Below are positions 8,371-17,025 of a stretch of 64,000 nucleotides of DNA, one piece after another. This DNA is from DATAGF01 sp963834875 (lineage in GTDB: Bacteria; Actinomycetota; Thermoleophilia; Miltoncostaeales; Miltoncostaeaceae): assembly GCA_963834875.1 (NCBI GenBank), contig CAWIDG010000027.1, positions 372,001-436,000 on the forward strand, in the 5' to 3' direction. The stretch's first letter is position 1; each line of letters starts with the position of its first letter. The translations under genes were made by a program, and so were the position numbers. The notes below the pieces were generated by a model. The model was not told the origin of the DNA. It did no database searches and saw only the letters and a list, made by a program, of their open reading frames with translations.

Positions 8371-9706
8371 TCATGGGGCCCGCCCCGCCGTCAGCGTGTA
8401 GTCGGCGGCGGCCCGGACGCCCTGCACCTCGAGCGTGAAGCGGCCGCCGGTCGAGGCGACGTGGTCGATCGACTCGGACGCCGACGGGCCGAGCGAGGCC
8501 GACGCGAGCCAGGTGCGGGCGTAGGCGCGGCCGCGCCTGCCGCCGCGCGCGCCCGGGCGCCAGAGCACCAGATCGAGGTCGGCCGCCGCCGAGCCGCGCA
8601 GGCGGGCGGTGAGCCGCTGCCCGGCTCGAAGCTCGACGACGTACCCGTCGCGCGGGTCGCTCCACGACCCGGTCCGCCCGCGGGCGGTCGCGCGGTCGGG
8701 GCCGTCGGCCGCGAGGAGGGGCCGCGTGCCGGTCGCCAGCACGGGGTCGTCGTTGGGCTCGGGGTCGCCGCGCGGCGGGGTCGGGGCGGCCAGGGCGGCC
8801 GCCAGGTCGACGGCGCCCGCGCCGCTTCCGGGGTCCGGGCCCACGGGTGGCACGTCGCGGGCGCTGTCCTCCAGGATCCTGCGCACCTGCTGGGCCGACA
8901 GGCGCGGGCGCGCCGCGAGGATCCGCGCCGCCGCCCCCGAGACGACCGCGGCCGCCATCGAGGTGCCGGTCCGGGCGACGAGCCCCGGCGAGGGGCCGGG
9001 CGCGGTCGAACAGGACCGCCTCGCCCGGCGCGGCCAGCGCCACCTGCGGGCCGCGGGCCGACACGGCCAGGGGCCTGCCCCTCGCGCCGAGCGCGCCGAC
9101 GGCCAGGACCTGACGGTAGGCGCCGGGATACTCCGGCTCGGCCCCCCCGCCCGAGTTCCCCGCGGCGGCGACGATCAGCGCGCCCCGCAGGGCCGCCCGG
9201 TCGATGGCCTCCTGCTCGGCCTTCGAGAACCCGCTGCCGCCGAACGAGATGTTGATCACGCGGGCGCCGCGCGCCGTCGCGTACGCGAGCCCGCGCGCGA
9301 GCGCCGACGCGGTCGTGCGGCCCTTCGCGTCCGCGACCGTCACCGGCAGGATCCGGGCACGAGCGACGCCGCTGCCCCCGATCCCGTTCCCCGACGACGC
9401 CGCGATGATGCCGGCCACATGCGTGCCGTGGCCCTCGGGGTCCGACCCCGGATCCGGGCTGCTGGGCACGAACGAGCGGCCGGCCCCGCTCAGCACCACG
9501 CCCGCCAGATCGGGCGACGACGGGTCGACCCCGGTGTCGAGCACCGCCACCAGGGGCCGGGCGCCGCGGGACGGCGGGGGCGTCCACGCGATCTGGCGCA
9601 GGTGGGCCTGGCCCGCGGTCAGCGGGTCGGCCGCGGCCGCGTGGAGGGCCGGCCGCTCCGCGGCCTCGGCCGCGAGCGGCGGCGGGGGTGCCGCCGGTCC
9701 CATCAC
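8371..9706 (-). CDS. S8 family serine peptidase (subtilase, frameshifted)
   Basis: The catalytic triad is complete: Asp in LVAVLDTGVDPSSPDLAG (about residue 56), His in DPEGHGTHVAGIIAASSG, and Ser in the GTSMAAAVVSGAAA segment. The oxyanion asparagine is in IVAAAGNSGGGAEPEYPGAY. The frame changes near 8990, just before the active serine; both sides keep every family motif. After the peptidase, about 130 residues with DPEPNDDPVLATGTRPL form a pre-peptidase C-terminal-like beta domain, usual in secreted enzymes. Odd point: from GTG 9706 there is no signal peptide, only an Ala/Pro-rich stretch, so either the start is missed through another indel or export is atypical. Downstream of a small membrane protein gene on the same strand. 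Confidence 0.85.
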
Positions 9707-9710
9707 GCCG

Positions 9711-10079
9711 TCAGACGCGCCAGCGGGCGGCCACCACCACGAGCGCGACGATGAGGCCGACGGCGACGACGAGCGCGGCCACCAGGGAGAGCCCGGCCAC
9801 GAGCGGGATCACCACCACGATGCCCTGCGCGATCGCGACGATCCACAGGACGTCCCTGGACAGCCCCGCCGGAATCCGGGTCGCGACCGCCACGCAGACG
9901 ACGAGGAGCGCGACGGCGAGCACCCCCATGAGCACGGCGCTCGGGCGCCAGACGAGGAAGGCGATGACCTCGGCCAGCGCGAGGATGCCGGACAGCATGA
10001 TGCGCCGGCTTCTCAGCCACTGCCGCGCCCGCCCCGTCGTGGTCTCGGGCCGGGCCTCGATCACCAGCGGATCGGACAC
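9711..10079 (-). CDS. Small integral membrane protein
   Basis: 122 residues, with a cytoplasmic-looking N-terminus (RPETTTGRARQWLRSRR) followed by four hydrophobic segments: ILALAEVIAFLVW, LMGVLAVALLVVCVAVA, VLWIVAIAQGIVVVIPLVAG and LVAALVVAVGLIVALVVVAA. It ends RWRV. Such small four-helix proteins are common in actinomycetes and uncharacterised. Its stop lies 4 nt before the GTG of the subtilase gene, so the two are probably one operon, which may point to a role near the envelope. I do not recognise a named family. Confidence 0.65.
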   Translation of the reverse strand: MSDPLVIEARPETTTGRARQWLRSRRIMLSGILALAEVIAFLVWRPSAVLMGVLAVALLVVCVAVATRIPAGLSRDVLWIVAIAQGIVVVIPLVAGLSLVAALVVAVGLIVALVVVAARWRV

Positions 10080-10195
10080 GCCACGAGTGTAGCGCCGAGT
10101 CCCGGCCGGCCGAGGCAGCCCCGGGTCGCGATGCCGTCTCCGGCTCCTGGCGGCGGTACGCTGCCCCTACCCGCTCCCGGACCGGAGGTCAGCTC

Positions 10196-11224
10196 GTGCC
10201 GGACCCCCTCCCATCACGCGCGGACGTCCCCGACGTCCCGGTCCTGCGCGCTCTCGGAAACCGCCGCAGCATCCGCTACTTCGACGCCGACCGCACCGTC
10301 GAGCGATGGAAGATCGAGGCGATGCTCCAGGCCGCGCGCTTCGCGTCCTGCCAGGGGAACATCAACTGCACCGAGGCCATCGTCCTCCGCAAGGACGAGT
10401 GCGAGGTCTGGGAGGACCTCGAGGAGTGCGTCTCGGGCTTCAACGTCCAGATCATCGACCAGTGCTCGCACCTGCTCATCTGGCTGACCAACCTGAACGC
10501 CTGGTACGGCCGGGCGGTCGACGGCATCTCCTCCGTCAGCCTGGCCGGGGCGACGACGAAGTACCACGGCTGGAACTACGAGTTCTCGATGACCCAGACC
10601 ATCCCCCGGCTCATGAGCTTCCCCACCGAGCGCACCGAGATCCTGCTGCGCTTCGAGAGCGGCCAGGCCGTGGCGAACGCCATCGCCGCGGGCGTGGGGC
10701 TGGGCCTGGGCAATTGCCTGATCGCGTTCGGGCGGGTGCCCGGCGGCGTCGAGAAGGCGTTCGGGCTGCCGCCCCATTACCGCTTCACGTGGGGCCACGC
10801 GATCGGCTACCCGCTCGAGAGCGCCGACGCGGGGGGCCAGCGTCCCCGGCTGCGGTTCGAGCGCCTCTTCCACGACAACGCCTTCGGGCGGCCCTACGCG
10901 TCCGACCCCGCCACCGTCGGGCTCCTGCGCGAGATGGGCCTCATCCAGGAGCAGGCGCCGCTCCCCGGCCGGTTCGACGAGATCGTCGCGATCGCCGAGC
11001 GCCACGGCCGCGACCCGGGGCTGCTCCACTTCCCCGCGCGCGAGATCCTGCGGCTGCTGGACGACGACGACTGGGAGCTGGGCCCGCGCCTGCGCGAGCA
11101 CGCCGAGAGCGTCCTGGCGACCGAGGAGCTCCCGGACTACCCCGACGAGATGCGCGAGACGTTCCGGAAGCTGATGGAGGAGCACGGGATCGACGCGGCC
11201 AAGTTCCTCCCCGCCGACGGCTGA
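10196..11224 (+). CDS. Nitroreductase-fold flavoprotein with C-terminal extension
   Basis: The N-terminal ~220 residues show the nitroreductase family layout: the FMN-binding LRALGNRRSIRYFDADRTV, AMLQAARFASCQGN, and the C-terminal GVGLGLGNCLIAFGRVPGG plus GHAIGYPLESADAGGQRPR. Members are usually FMN-dependent oxidoreductases (nitro, quinone, enone or flavin substrates). A further ~110 residues (LREMGLIQEQAPLPGRFDEI to KFLPADG) are beyond the usual size and have no recognised fold. It starts at GTG 10196 and is followed within 10 nt by a BadI/MenB-like crotonase and an acyl-CoA ligase, so the natural substrate may be a CoA thioester or its free acid. This pairing is inference. Confidence 0.75.
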   Translation: MPDPLPSRADVPDVPVLRALGNRRSIRYFDADRTVERWKIEAMLQAARFASCQGNINCTEAIVLRKDECEVWEDLEECVSGFNVQIIDQCSHLLIWLTNLNAWYGRAVDGISSVSLAGATTKYHGWNYEFSMTQTIPRLMSFPTERTEILLRFESGQAVANAIAAGVGLGLGNCLIAFGRVPGGVEKAFGLPPHYRFTWGHAIGYPLESADAGGQRPRLRFERLFHDNAFGRPYASDPATVGLLREMGLIQEQAPLPGRFDEIVAIAERHGRDPGLLHFPAREILRLLDDDDWELGPRLREHAESVLATEELPDYPDEMRETFRKLMEEHGIDAAKFLPADG

Positions 11225-11234
11225 GCGGCGCCGC

Positions 11235-12041
11235 ATGGCGTTCGAGGACATCCTCTACGCGGTCGGCGACGGCCGGGCGACCATCACGATCAACCGCCCG
11301 GAGCGGCTCAACGCCTTCCGCGGCCGCACCATCGCCGAGCTGGCGGAGGCCTTCGAGGCGGCCGCCGACGACGACGCGGTGGGGGTGATCGTCTTCACCG
11401 GCGCCGGCGACCGGGCGTTCTGCGTGGGCGGCGACGTGCGCGAGCCCACCCGCACGATGGCCGAGAAGCGCGCCGGCCACATCCTCGCGCCGCGCCTGGC
11501 GACGGCCATGCGCGACAACGGCAAGCCCATCCTCTGCCGGGTGCGCGGCTACTGCATCGGCGGCGGCAACGAGCTGAACATGATCTCCGACCTCACGATC
11601 TCGGGGACGTCCGGGCGGTTCGGCCAGGCCGGCCCCAGGATCGGCAACGCGCCGCTGTGGTGGGGATCGCAGCTGATCCCCGCGGTCGTCGGCGAGAAGA
11701 AGGCGCGCGAGGTGCTGTTCGTGACCCGCCAGTACACCGCCGATGAGGCCCTGCGAATGGGCCTGGTGAACGCGGTCGTCCCCGACGAGGAGCTCGACGC
11801 CGAGGTCGACCGCTGGTGCGAGGAGATCCTGCGCCGCTCGCCCCAGGGCCTGCGGCTGGCGAAGATCGCCCTCAACGCCCGCACCGACGCGCTCTACTCC
11901 TCCACCAACCACGGGATGGAGCTGATGGCGCTGAACCACGTCCACGGGCCCGAGCCGCAGGAGGGCATCGCGGCCTTCCAGGAGAAGCGTCCGCCCGACT
12001 GGCGGCGGTTCCGCGAGGGATACGGGCCGGAGCCGGCGTGA
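11235..12041 (+). CDS. Crotonase-superfamily hydrolase/hydratase resembling BadI (2-ketocyclohexanecarboxyl-CoA hydrolase) or MenB
   Basis: 268 residues with two oxyanion-hole segments: GAGDRAFCVGGDVREPTRT and VRGYCIGGGNELNMISDLTI. The start FEDILYAVGDGRATITINRP, then NAFRGRTI, the GRFGQAGPRIGN segment and the closing EKRPPDWRRF pattern are shared with the BadI/DHNA-CoA-synthase branch rather than with ordinary enoyl-CoA hydratases. BadI opens the ring of 2-ketocyclohexanecarboxyl-CoA to pimeloyl-CoA, and MenB closes one. The gene lies 10 nt downstream of the flavoprotein and overlaps the ligase start (TGATG). The ring chemistry is an analogy, and enoyl-CoA hydration remains possible. Confidence 0.75.
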   Translation: MAFEDILYAVGDGRATITINRPERLNAFRGRTIAELAEAFEAAADDDAVGVIVFTGAGDRAFCVGGDVREPTRTMAEKRAGHILAPRLATAMRDNGKPILCRVRGYCIGGGNELNMISDLTISGTSGRFGQAGPRIGNAPLWWGSQLIPAVVGEKKAREVLFVTRQYTADEALRMGLVNAVVPDEELDAEVDRWCEEILRRSPQGLRLAKIALNARTDALYSSTNHGMELMALNHVHGPEPQEGIAAFQEKRPPDWRRFREGYGPEPA

Positions 12042-13703
12042 TGGGCGACTGGAGCGACTGGTACGCGCACGAGGACCCCACGACGTGGGTGCTGCCCGAC
12101 ATCCTGCGGCGGCGGTCCGAGGAGCATCCCGACCGCGAGTACCTGCGCTTCGGCGACGGCGCCTGGCTGAGCTACGGCGAGGTCAACGCGCGGGCCAACC
12201 GGATCGCCAACGGCCTCGTCGCCCGCGGGGTGCAGCCCGGCGAGTCGGTGAGCGTGCTGCTGCCGAACTGCGCCGAGTTCGTGCCGGTCTGGTTCGGGAT
12301 CCTCAAGGCCGGGGCCGTCATGAGCCCCATCAACACCGCCTACAAGGGCGAGTTCCTGAGCTGGACCATCAGCCTCGTGGAGGCCCGCACGCTGGTGATC
12401 GCCGACGCCTACCTCGACCGCCTCGCCCTGGTGGCGGGCGACCTGCCGCAGCTCGGGAGGGTCGTGGTGGTCCCCACGGGCGCCGAGAGCGCCGGCCCCG
12501 ACCCCTCGCTGCCCTGGGAGCCGCTCGAGGCCCTGATGGAGGCCGGCGACCCCGAGCCCGACGGGATCTCCTACTCCTGGACCGACGACGCCCGGATCAT
12601 GTTCACCTCGGGCACCACCGGCCGCTCCAAGGGCGTCATCAAGCAGAACGCGGCCGACTACTTCTCGGCCCGGAGCTGGATCGAGGTGCTGTCGCGGCTG
12701 CGGGGGGTCGCCCCGGGGGACCTGCGCGACGAGACCTACTTCTCGTGCCTGCCGCTCTTCCACTCCAACGCCCAGGTGCTCTGCGCCTACCCCGCCCTGC
12801 TGGCGGGCGCCCGCGTGGCCTACGTCGAGCGCTTCTCCGGAAGCCGGTTCTGGCAGCAGGCCATCGACGCCGGCGCGACCACCTTCAACGGCATCGGGGC
12901 GATGCTCTACTTCCTCTGGAACCAGCCGCCCTCGCCGCTCGACCGGGCCCACACGGTCCACACGATCTCCGCCGCGCCCGCCCCGCGCGACATCTACCAC
13001 GAGTTCGAGGAGCGCTTCGGCGTCACCCTCACCGAGGGGTACGGCCTCACCGAGACCGGGGTGGCGACGGTCATGGACCCAACCGCCCCGCCGCGCCTGG
13101 GCTCGTGCGGGAAGGCCAACCCGGGCTACGAGGTGAGCATCGTCGAGCCGGGGACCGACCGGCCCCTGCCCCCCGAGACCCCGGGCGAGATCGTGGTCGA
13201 CATGAAGATCCCCAACATCGTCATGCGGGCCTACTACGGCATGCCCGAGAAGACCGCCGAGGACTTCCGCAACCTCAAGCTGCACACCGGCGACCTGGGC
13301 CGCATGGACGAGGACGGCTACGTCTACTTCATGGACCGGGTCAAGGACTACATCCGGCGCCGGGGCGAGAACGTCAGCTCGATGGAGGTCGAGAAGGTCG
13401 TCAACGACCACCCGCGGATCGCCGAGAGCGCGGCCATCGGCGTCAAGGCCGGCGAGGGAGCCTCGAGCGAGGACGAGATCCTCGCCGTCTGCGTCCCCGA
13501 GGGCCCCGCGCCCGACCCGGCCGAGCTCACCCTCTGGCTTGCCGAGCGCATGCCCTACTTCATGGTGCCGCGCTACATCCGCTTCGTGCACGCGCTGCCC
13601 AAGACCCCCACCGAGCGCGTGCAGAAGGTGCCGCTCCGCGAGGAGGGCATCACCGCCCGACACCTTCGACCGGGAGGCCGCCGGCATCCGGATCGGCCGG
13701 TGA
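12041..13703 (+). CDS. Class I adenylate-forming acyl-CoA synthetase (C-terminal frameshift)
   Basis: It would activate a carboxylic acid to its AMP ester and then to a CoA thioester. Core motifs are present: P-loop ARIMFTSGTTGRSKGVIKQN (A3), the EGYGLTETG motif (A5), LHTGDLGRMDEDGYVYFMDR (A7) and the hinge DYIRRRGENVSSMEVE (A8). The C-terminal lysine lies in PKTPTERVQKVPLREEG. About 554 residues, typical. It starts at ATG 12041, overlapping the crotonase stop by one base. The last codons need removal of one C near 13659 to read DTFDREAAGIRIGR and stop at 13703. It is probably the entry step of the pathway it is encoded with; the acid substrate is unknown. Confidence 0.9.
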
Positions 13704-13786
13704 CCGGCGCGCGGCGCGGGCTCGACGCGGGCCGTCGCCGACCGTAGGGTCGCCCGGACGACCGGCGTCGAGCGGAGGACAGGCGG

Positions 13787-14593
13787 ATGCCCACGATCGA
13801 GGCGGCAGGGCTCACCCTCAACTACGACGAGCAGGGCGCGGGCGATCCCCTGCTGCTGATCCCCTACACGGGCGCGGACCACGCCTGCTACGCCTTCCAG
13901 CTCCCGGCCTACACGGAGCACCTCCGCTGCATCAGCGTCGACCTCCCGGGCTCGGGCGAGAGCTCGAAGCCCGCGGGGCCGTACTCCACCGAGTCATACG
14001 CCGATCAGATGGCGGCCTTCCTCGACGCGATCGAGCTGGAGCAGGCCCACGTCGCCGGCGTGTCGCTCGGGGCGGCGGTCGGCATGCATCTGGCGGCCCG
14101 GCACCCCGAGCGGGTCCGGTCGTTGTCGCTCCACAGCGCGTGGGCGACCACGGATCCGTTCCTGAAGACGCTGCTGGAGAGCTGGATGGCGCTCGCGCGC
14201 GGCATGCCGACGGTGGCCGACGCCGTGATCCTCGGCATCTTCCCCTGGTGCTTCACGCCCGAGATGTACTCCGAGCGACCCGACTTCGTCGCCGGCCTCG
14301 AGGACTTCGTGCGCGGGCGCCCCGCCCAGCCCCTGGAGGCGTTCCTCGCCCAGTGCCAGGCGGTGATCGACCACGACGCCGCCGGCGTGCTCGGCGACAT
14401 CCGCGCCCCGACCCTGATCACGTTCGGCGGCCGCGACCTGTGCACCTCGACGCGCTTCGGCGAGCAGCTCGCCGAGGGCATCCCCGACAGCACCGTCGTG
14501 GTCTTCGACCACCTGTCCCACGCGGCGCTGCACGAGGATCCCGAGACCTTCAACGCCGCCTCCCTGGAGTTCCTGCTCTCCCAGCGCGCCTAG
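13787..14593 (+). CDS. Alpha/beta-fold hydrolase
   Basis: 268 residues in the classic alpha/beta-hydrolase order: LLLIPYTGADHACYAFQLPA, ISVDLPGSGESSKPAG, nucleophile elbow VAGVSLGAAVGMHLAARHPE (Ser about 93), acid in LITFGGRDLCTSTRFGEQL, and histidine in FDHLSHAALHEDPETF. The enzymes cleave esters, thioesters, C-C bonds in meta-cleavage products, or lactones. Position after the flavoprotein, crotonase and CoA ligase (84-nt gap) suggests a final hydrolysis in the same catabolic pathway. The start is ATG 13787 with a GAGG-rich leader. Its TAG shares the CTAG at 14590-14593 with the stop of convergent ispE. Confidence 0.85.
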   Translation: MPTIEAAGLTLNYDEQGAGDPLLLIPYTGADHACYAFQLPAYTEHLRCISVDLPGSGESSKPAGPYSTESYADQMAAFLDAIELEQAHVAGVSLGAAVGMHLAARHPERVRSLSLHSAWATTDPFLKTLLESWMALARGMPTVADAVILGIFPWCFTPEMYSERPDFVAGLEDFVRGRPAQPLEAFLAQCQAVIDHDAAGVLGDIRAPTLITFGGRDLCTSTRFGEQLAEGIPDSTVVVFDHLSHAALHEDPETFNAASLEFLLSQRA

Positions 14594-15446
14594 GTCCGGG
14601 AGGACGCCGCCCGGCCCCCGCCGCCCTCGACGACGGCGCGGAACCCGGGCAGGCGCAGCGCGCGCGGCGGCGGCCTCGGCGTCCGGCCGCGTCCGGAACA
14701 GGCCCGCCACGCACGCGCCGCTTCCGCAGAGCAGCACCGCGTCGGCACCGGCCGCCGCGAGCGCCCGGGCGGTGGCCCCGAGCCCCGGCGCAAGCGCGAG
14801 CGCGGCCGGCCAGAGGTCGTTGCGTGCTCGCGCAACCACCTCGGCCCGATACGGGTCGTTGAGTGAACCCGCAACCAGGTCGGCGTCGTCAGGCGGCGGG
14901 GGCGGCAGGCGGTCGAAGGCACGGTAGACCTCGGCGGTCGGCAGCCCGGTGTCGGGCTTGGCGAGCACCGCGGCGAAGGCCGGCACGGTCGCCGGGCGCA
15001 GGAGCTCGCCGCGCCCCTCCGCCCACTGGACGCCGCCGCGCACGAAGAAGGGGACGTCCGAGCCCACCCGCGCCGCCACCCGCTCGAGCCGCGCCCACCC
15101 GAGCTCGAGCCCGTGCGCCCGGTCGGCGCCGACGAGGGTGGCCGCCGCGTCGCTCGAGCCCCCGCCGAGGCCCGCCTGGGCGGGGATGCGCTTGTCGATG
15201 ACGACCTCGGTGGGAAGCGGGCGCCCGACCTCGGCCTCGAGCTCGTCGAGGGCGCGCCACGCGAGGTTGTCGGCGTCCTCCAGGCCGGGACAGCGCACCC
15301 GCCGCGACGCGCGACGGGGCGACGGTCACGGTGTCGGCCAGGCCGTCGAGCGCGACCAGGATCGTGCGGAGCGGGTGGTATCCGTCGGCGGCGCGCGGCC
15401 CCACCAGGAGGCGCAGGTTGAGCTTCGCCGGGGCGGCGAGGGTCAC
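14590..15446 (-). CDS. ispE: 4-diphosphocytidyl-2-C-methyl-D-erythritol kinase (frameshifted)
   Basis: IspE phosphorylates CDP-ME in the methylerythritol-phosphate pathway to isoprenoids. N-terminal LAAPAKLNLRLLVGPRAADG and YHPLRTILVALDGLADTVTV give the substrate site, PAQAGLGGGSSDAAATLVGA is the GHMP ATP-binding motif, SDVPFFVRGGVQWAEGRGE and VLLCGSGACVAGLF complete the fold. The frame changes near 15310 and again near 14680, both without loss of motifs. Joined length about 285. The GTG at 15446 overlaps the stop of rsmA (GTGA), and ispE/rsmA adjacency is common in actinobacteria, so they form one operon. Confidence 0.92.
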
Positions 15447-16268
15447 GCGGTCCAGCTCAGCGCCTCCGCGAGGGCGACGAAGCCGGCCGGCGCGACCTGC
15501 TCCGGACGCACGGCCGGCGGGTGCCCGAGCGCGGCGACCGCGGCGGCGGCCGCGGCCTTGTCGGCTCCGGCGGCGGCCAGCGAGTTGACGAGGGTCTTGC
15601 GCCGCGAGGCGAACGCGGCCCGCACGATCGACCGCACCTCGGGCGACGGCCCCGGCGCGACTCGGCGCAGCGCCACCAGCGCCGAGTTCGACCCGCGGCC
15701 GGGGCGCGAAGACCTCGCGGCCGACCGCGCGCCGGAAGGTCGGCTCGGCGGTGAGCTGCACGAGGACCGACGGCGAGCCGTAGAGGCGGCCGCCGGGGGC
15801 CGCCAGCCAGCGGTCGACCACCTCGCGCTGGGCCATGGCGCACCAGCGCTCCACGCCGGGCAGCCGCCAGAGGCTCTCGACCAGCGCCGGCGTCGCGATC
15901 GCGTAGGGCAGGTTGGAGACCATCACCGTGGGCGGCGGCTCGAGGTCCTCGACGGGCATCCTCATGGCGTCGGCCCAGTGCACGACGACGTTGCGTGAGC
16001 GAGCAACGACCTCGGCGAGCGCCGGCTCCAGGCGCCGGTCGACCTCGACCGCGTGCACGACGCGCGCCGCCCTGGCGAGCGCCGCGGTCAGTACGCCGAG
16101 GCCGGCGCCGATCTCGAACGCGACGTCGCCGGGGCCGACGGCGGCCTCGCGCACCGCGAGGTCGGCGAGGTTCTCGTCGAGCAGGAAGTGCTGGCCCAGA
16201 TCGGTGTCCGGGCGCAGGCCGTGCGCGGCCAGCAGGCGCATGACGCCCACGCGGCCGCCGCCCGGCAC
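15443..16268 (-). CDS. rsmA: 16S rRNA (adenine1518/1519-N6)-dimethyltransferase (frameshifted)
   Basis: RsmA (KsgA) dimethylates two adenines of the 3'-terminal 16S rRNA hairpin during small-subunit assembly. Seen: LGQHFLLDENLADLAVREAA, SAM motif VAFEIGAGLGVLTAALARAA, VHAVEVDRRLEPALAEV, the catalytic VSNLPYAIATPALVESL (NLPY), and the C-terminal RRVAPGPSPEVRSIVRAAFA and SRRKTLVNSL. The frame changes near 15690, around VFAPRPRV. Start is GTG 16268 or ATG 16241 (MRLLAAHGL); the second resembles other family N-termini. Lies between tatD (7-nt gap) and ispE (4-nt overlap). Confidence 0.93.
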
Positions 16269-16275
16269 CGCCGGG

Positions 16276-17025
16276 TCACCAGGCGAAGACGCGGGCGGCG
16301 TTGCGGGTGGTGACCCCGTCGAGGGCCTCCTCGGACACGCCCCGCAGCCCCGCCACGAAGCGCAGGGTGTGGGCCACGTTGGCCGGCCGGTTGGGACGGC
16401 CGCGCCGCGGGACCGGCGACAGGTAGGGGCTGTCGGTCTCGACCAGCAGGAGGTGCTCCGGCGCCGCGGCCGCCGCCCGTTGCAGGTCGCCGGCCACCGG
16501 GTAGGTCACCTGCCCGGCGAAGCTGACGAGATACCGTCGCTCGGCGACCTCGTCGAGGCGCTCCGGCATCGAGAAGCAGTGCATCACCACCGGGTGGCCG
16601 GCGGCCTCGGCGCCGAGGATGGCGAGGGTCTCGGCGGCGGCGTCCCGGGTGTGGACCACGATGGGCAGGCCGGCCTCGCGCGCGAGGCCGATCTGGGACG
16701 AGAACGCCCGCCGCTGCGCGTCCGGCCGCGAGTGGTTGCGGTGGAAGTCGAGCCCGCACTCGCCGATCGCAACCACCCCCGGGTGGGCGGCGAGCTCGCG
16801 GATCCAGGCCTCGTCCGCGCCGGTGAACCCGTCGGCGTCGTGGGGGTGGACGCCGACCGCGGCGCGCACCTCGGGATGCTCGTCGCAGAGGGCGACGGCC
16901 CGCTCGGCCGACTCGCGGCCCACCCCGATCGTCACGATGCGCTCGACCCCCGCGGCGACGGCCTCGGCCACCAGCTCCGCGGGCTCCGCGTCGCAGGAGT
17001 CGAGGTGGGCGTGGGTGTCGACTAC
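16276..17025 (-). CDS. tatD: TatD family metal-dependent hydrolase
   Basis: This TIM-barrel Mg-dependent nuclease/hydrolase family acts in DNA repair or quality control. Metal ligands are visible in VVDTHAHLDSC (residues 2-8), GECGLDFHRNHS (Glu about 94), IVVHTRDA, VMHCFSMP and LLVETDSPYLSPVPRRGRPN. About 249 residues, uninterrupted. The beginning is odd: the conserved VVDTHAHL overlaps the metG stop, and there is no ATG, GTG or TTG in the 25 codons before it. Either a non-standard start (GTA at 17025) is used or a base is missing. metG-tatD-rsmA-ispE order is known in actinobacteria. Confidence 0.9.
   Translation of the reverse strand, partial: VVDTHAHLDSCDAEPAELVAEAVAAGVERIVTIGVGRESAERAVALCDEHPEVRAAVGVHPHDADGFTGADEAWIRELAAHPGVVAIGECGLDFHRNHSRPDAQRRAFSSQIGLAREAGLPIVVHTRDAAAETLAILGAEAAGHPVVMHCFSMPERLDEVAERRYLVSFAGQVTYPVAGDLQRAAAAAPEHLLLVETDSPYLSPVPRRGRPNRPANVAHTLRFVAGLRGVSEEALDGVTTRNAARVFAW

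Noticed and set aside
14820..16010. Similar GTTGCGTG...GCAAC stretches near 14820 and 15990, first taken for a repeat
   Set aside because: Both lie in coding sequence (ispE and rsmA) and encode the similar VVAR(A/S)RN; codon bias explains the resemblance.
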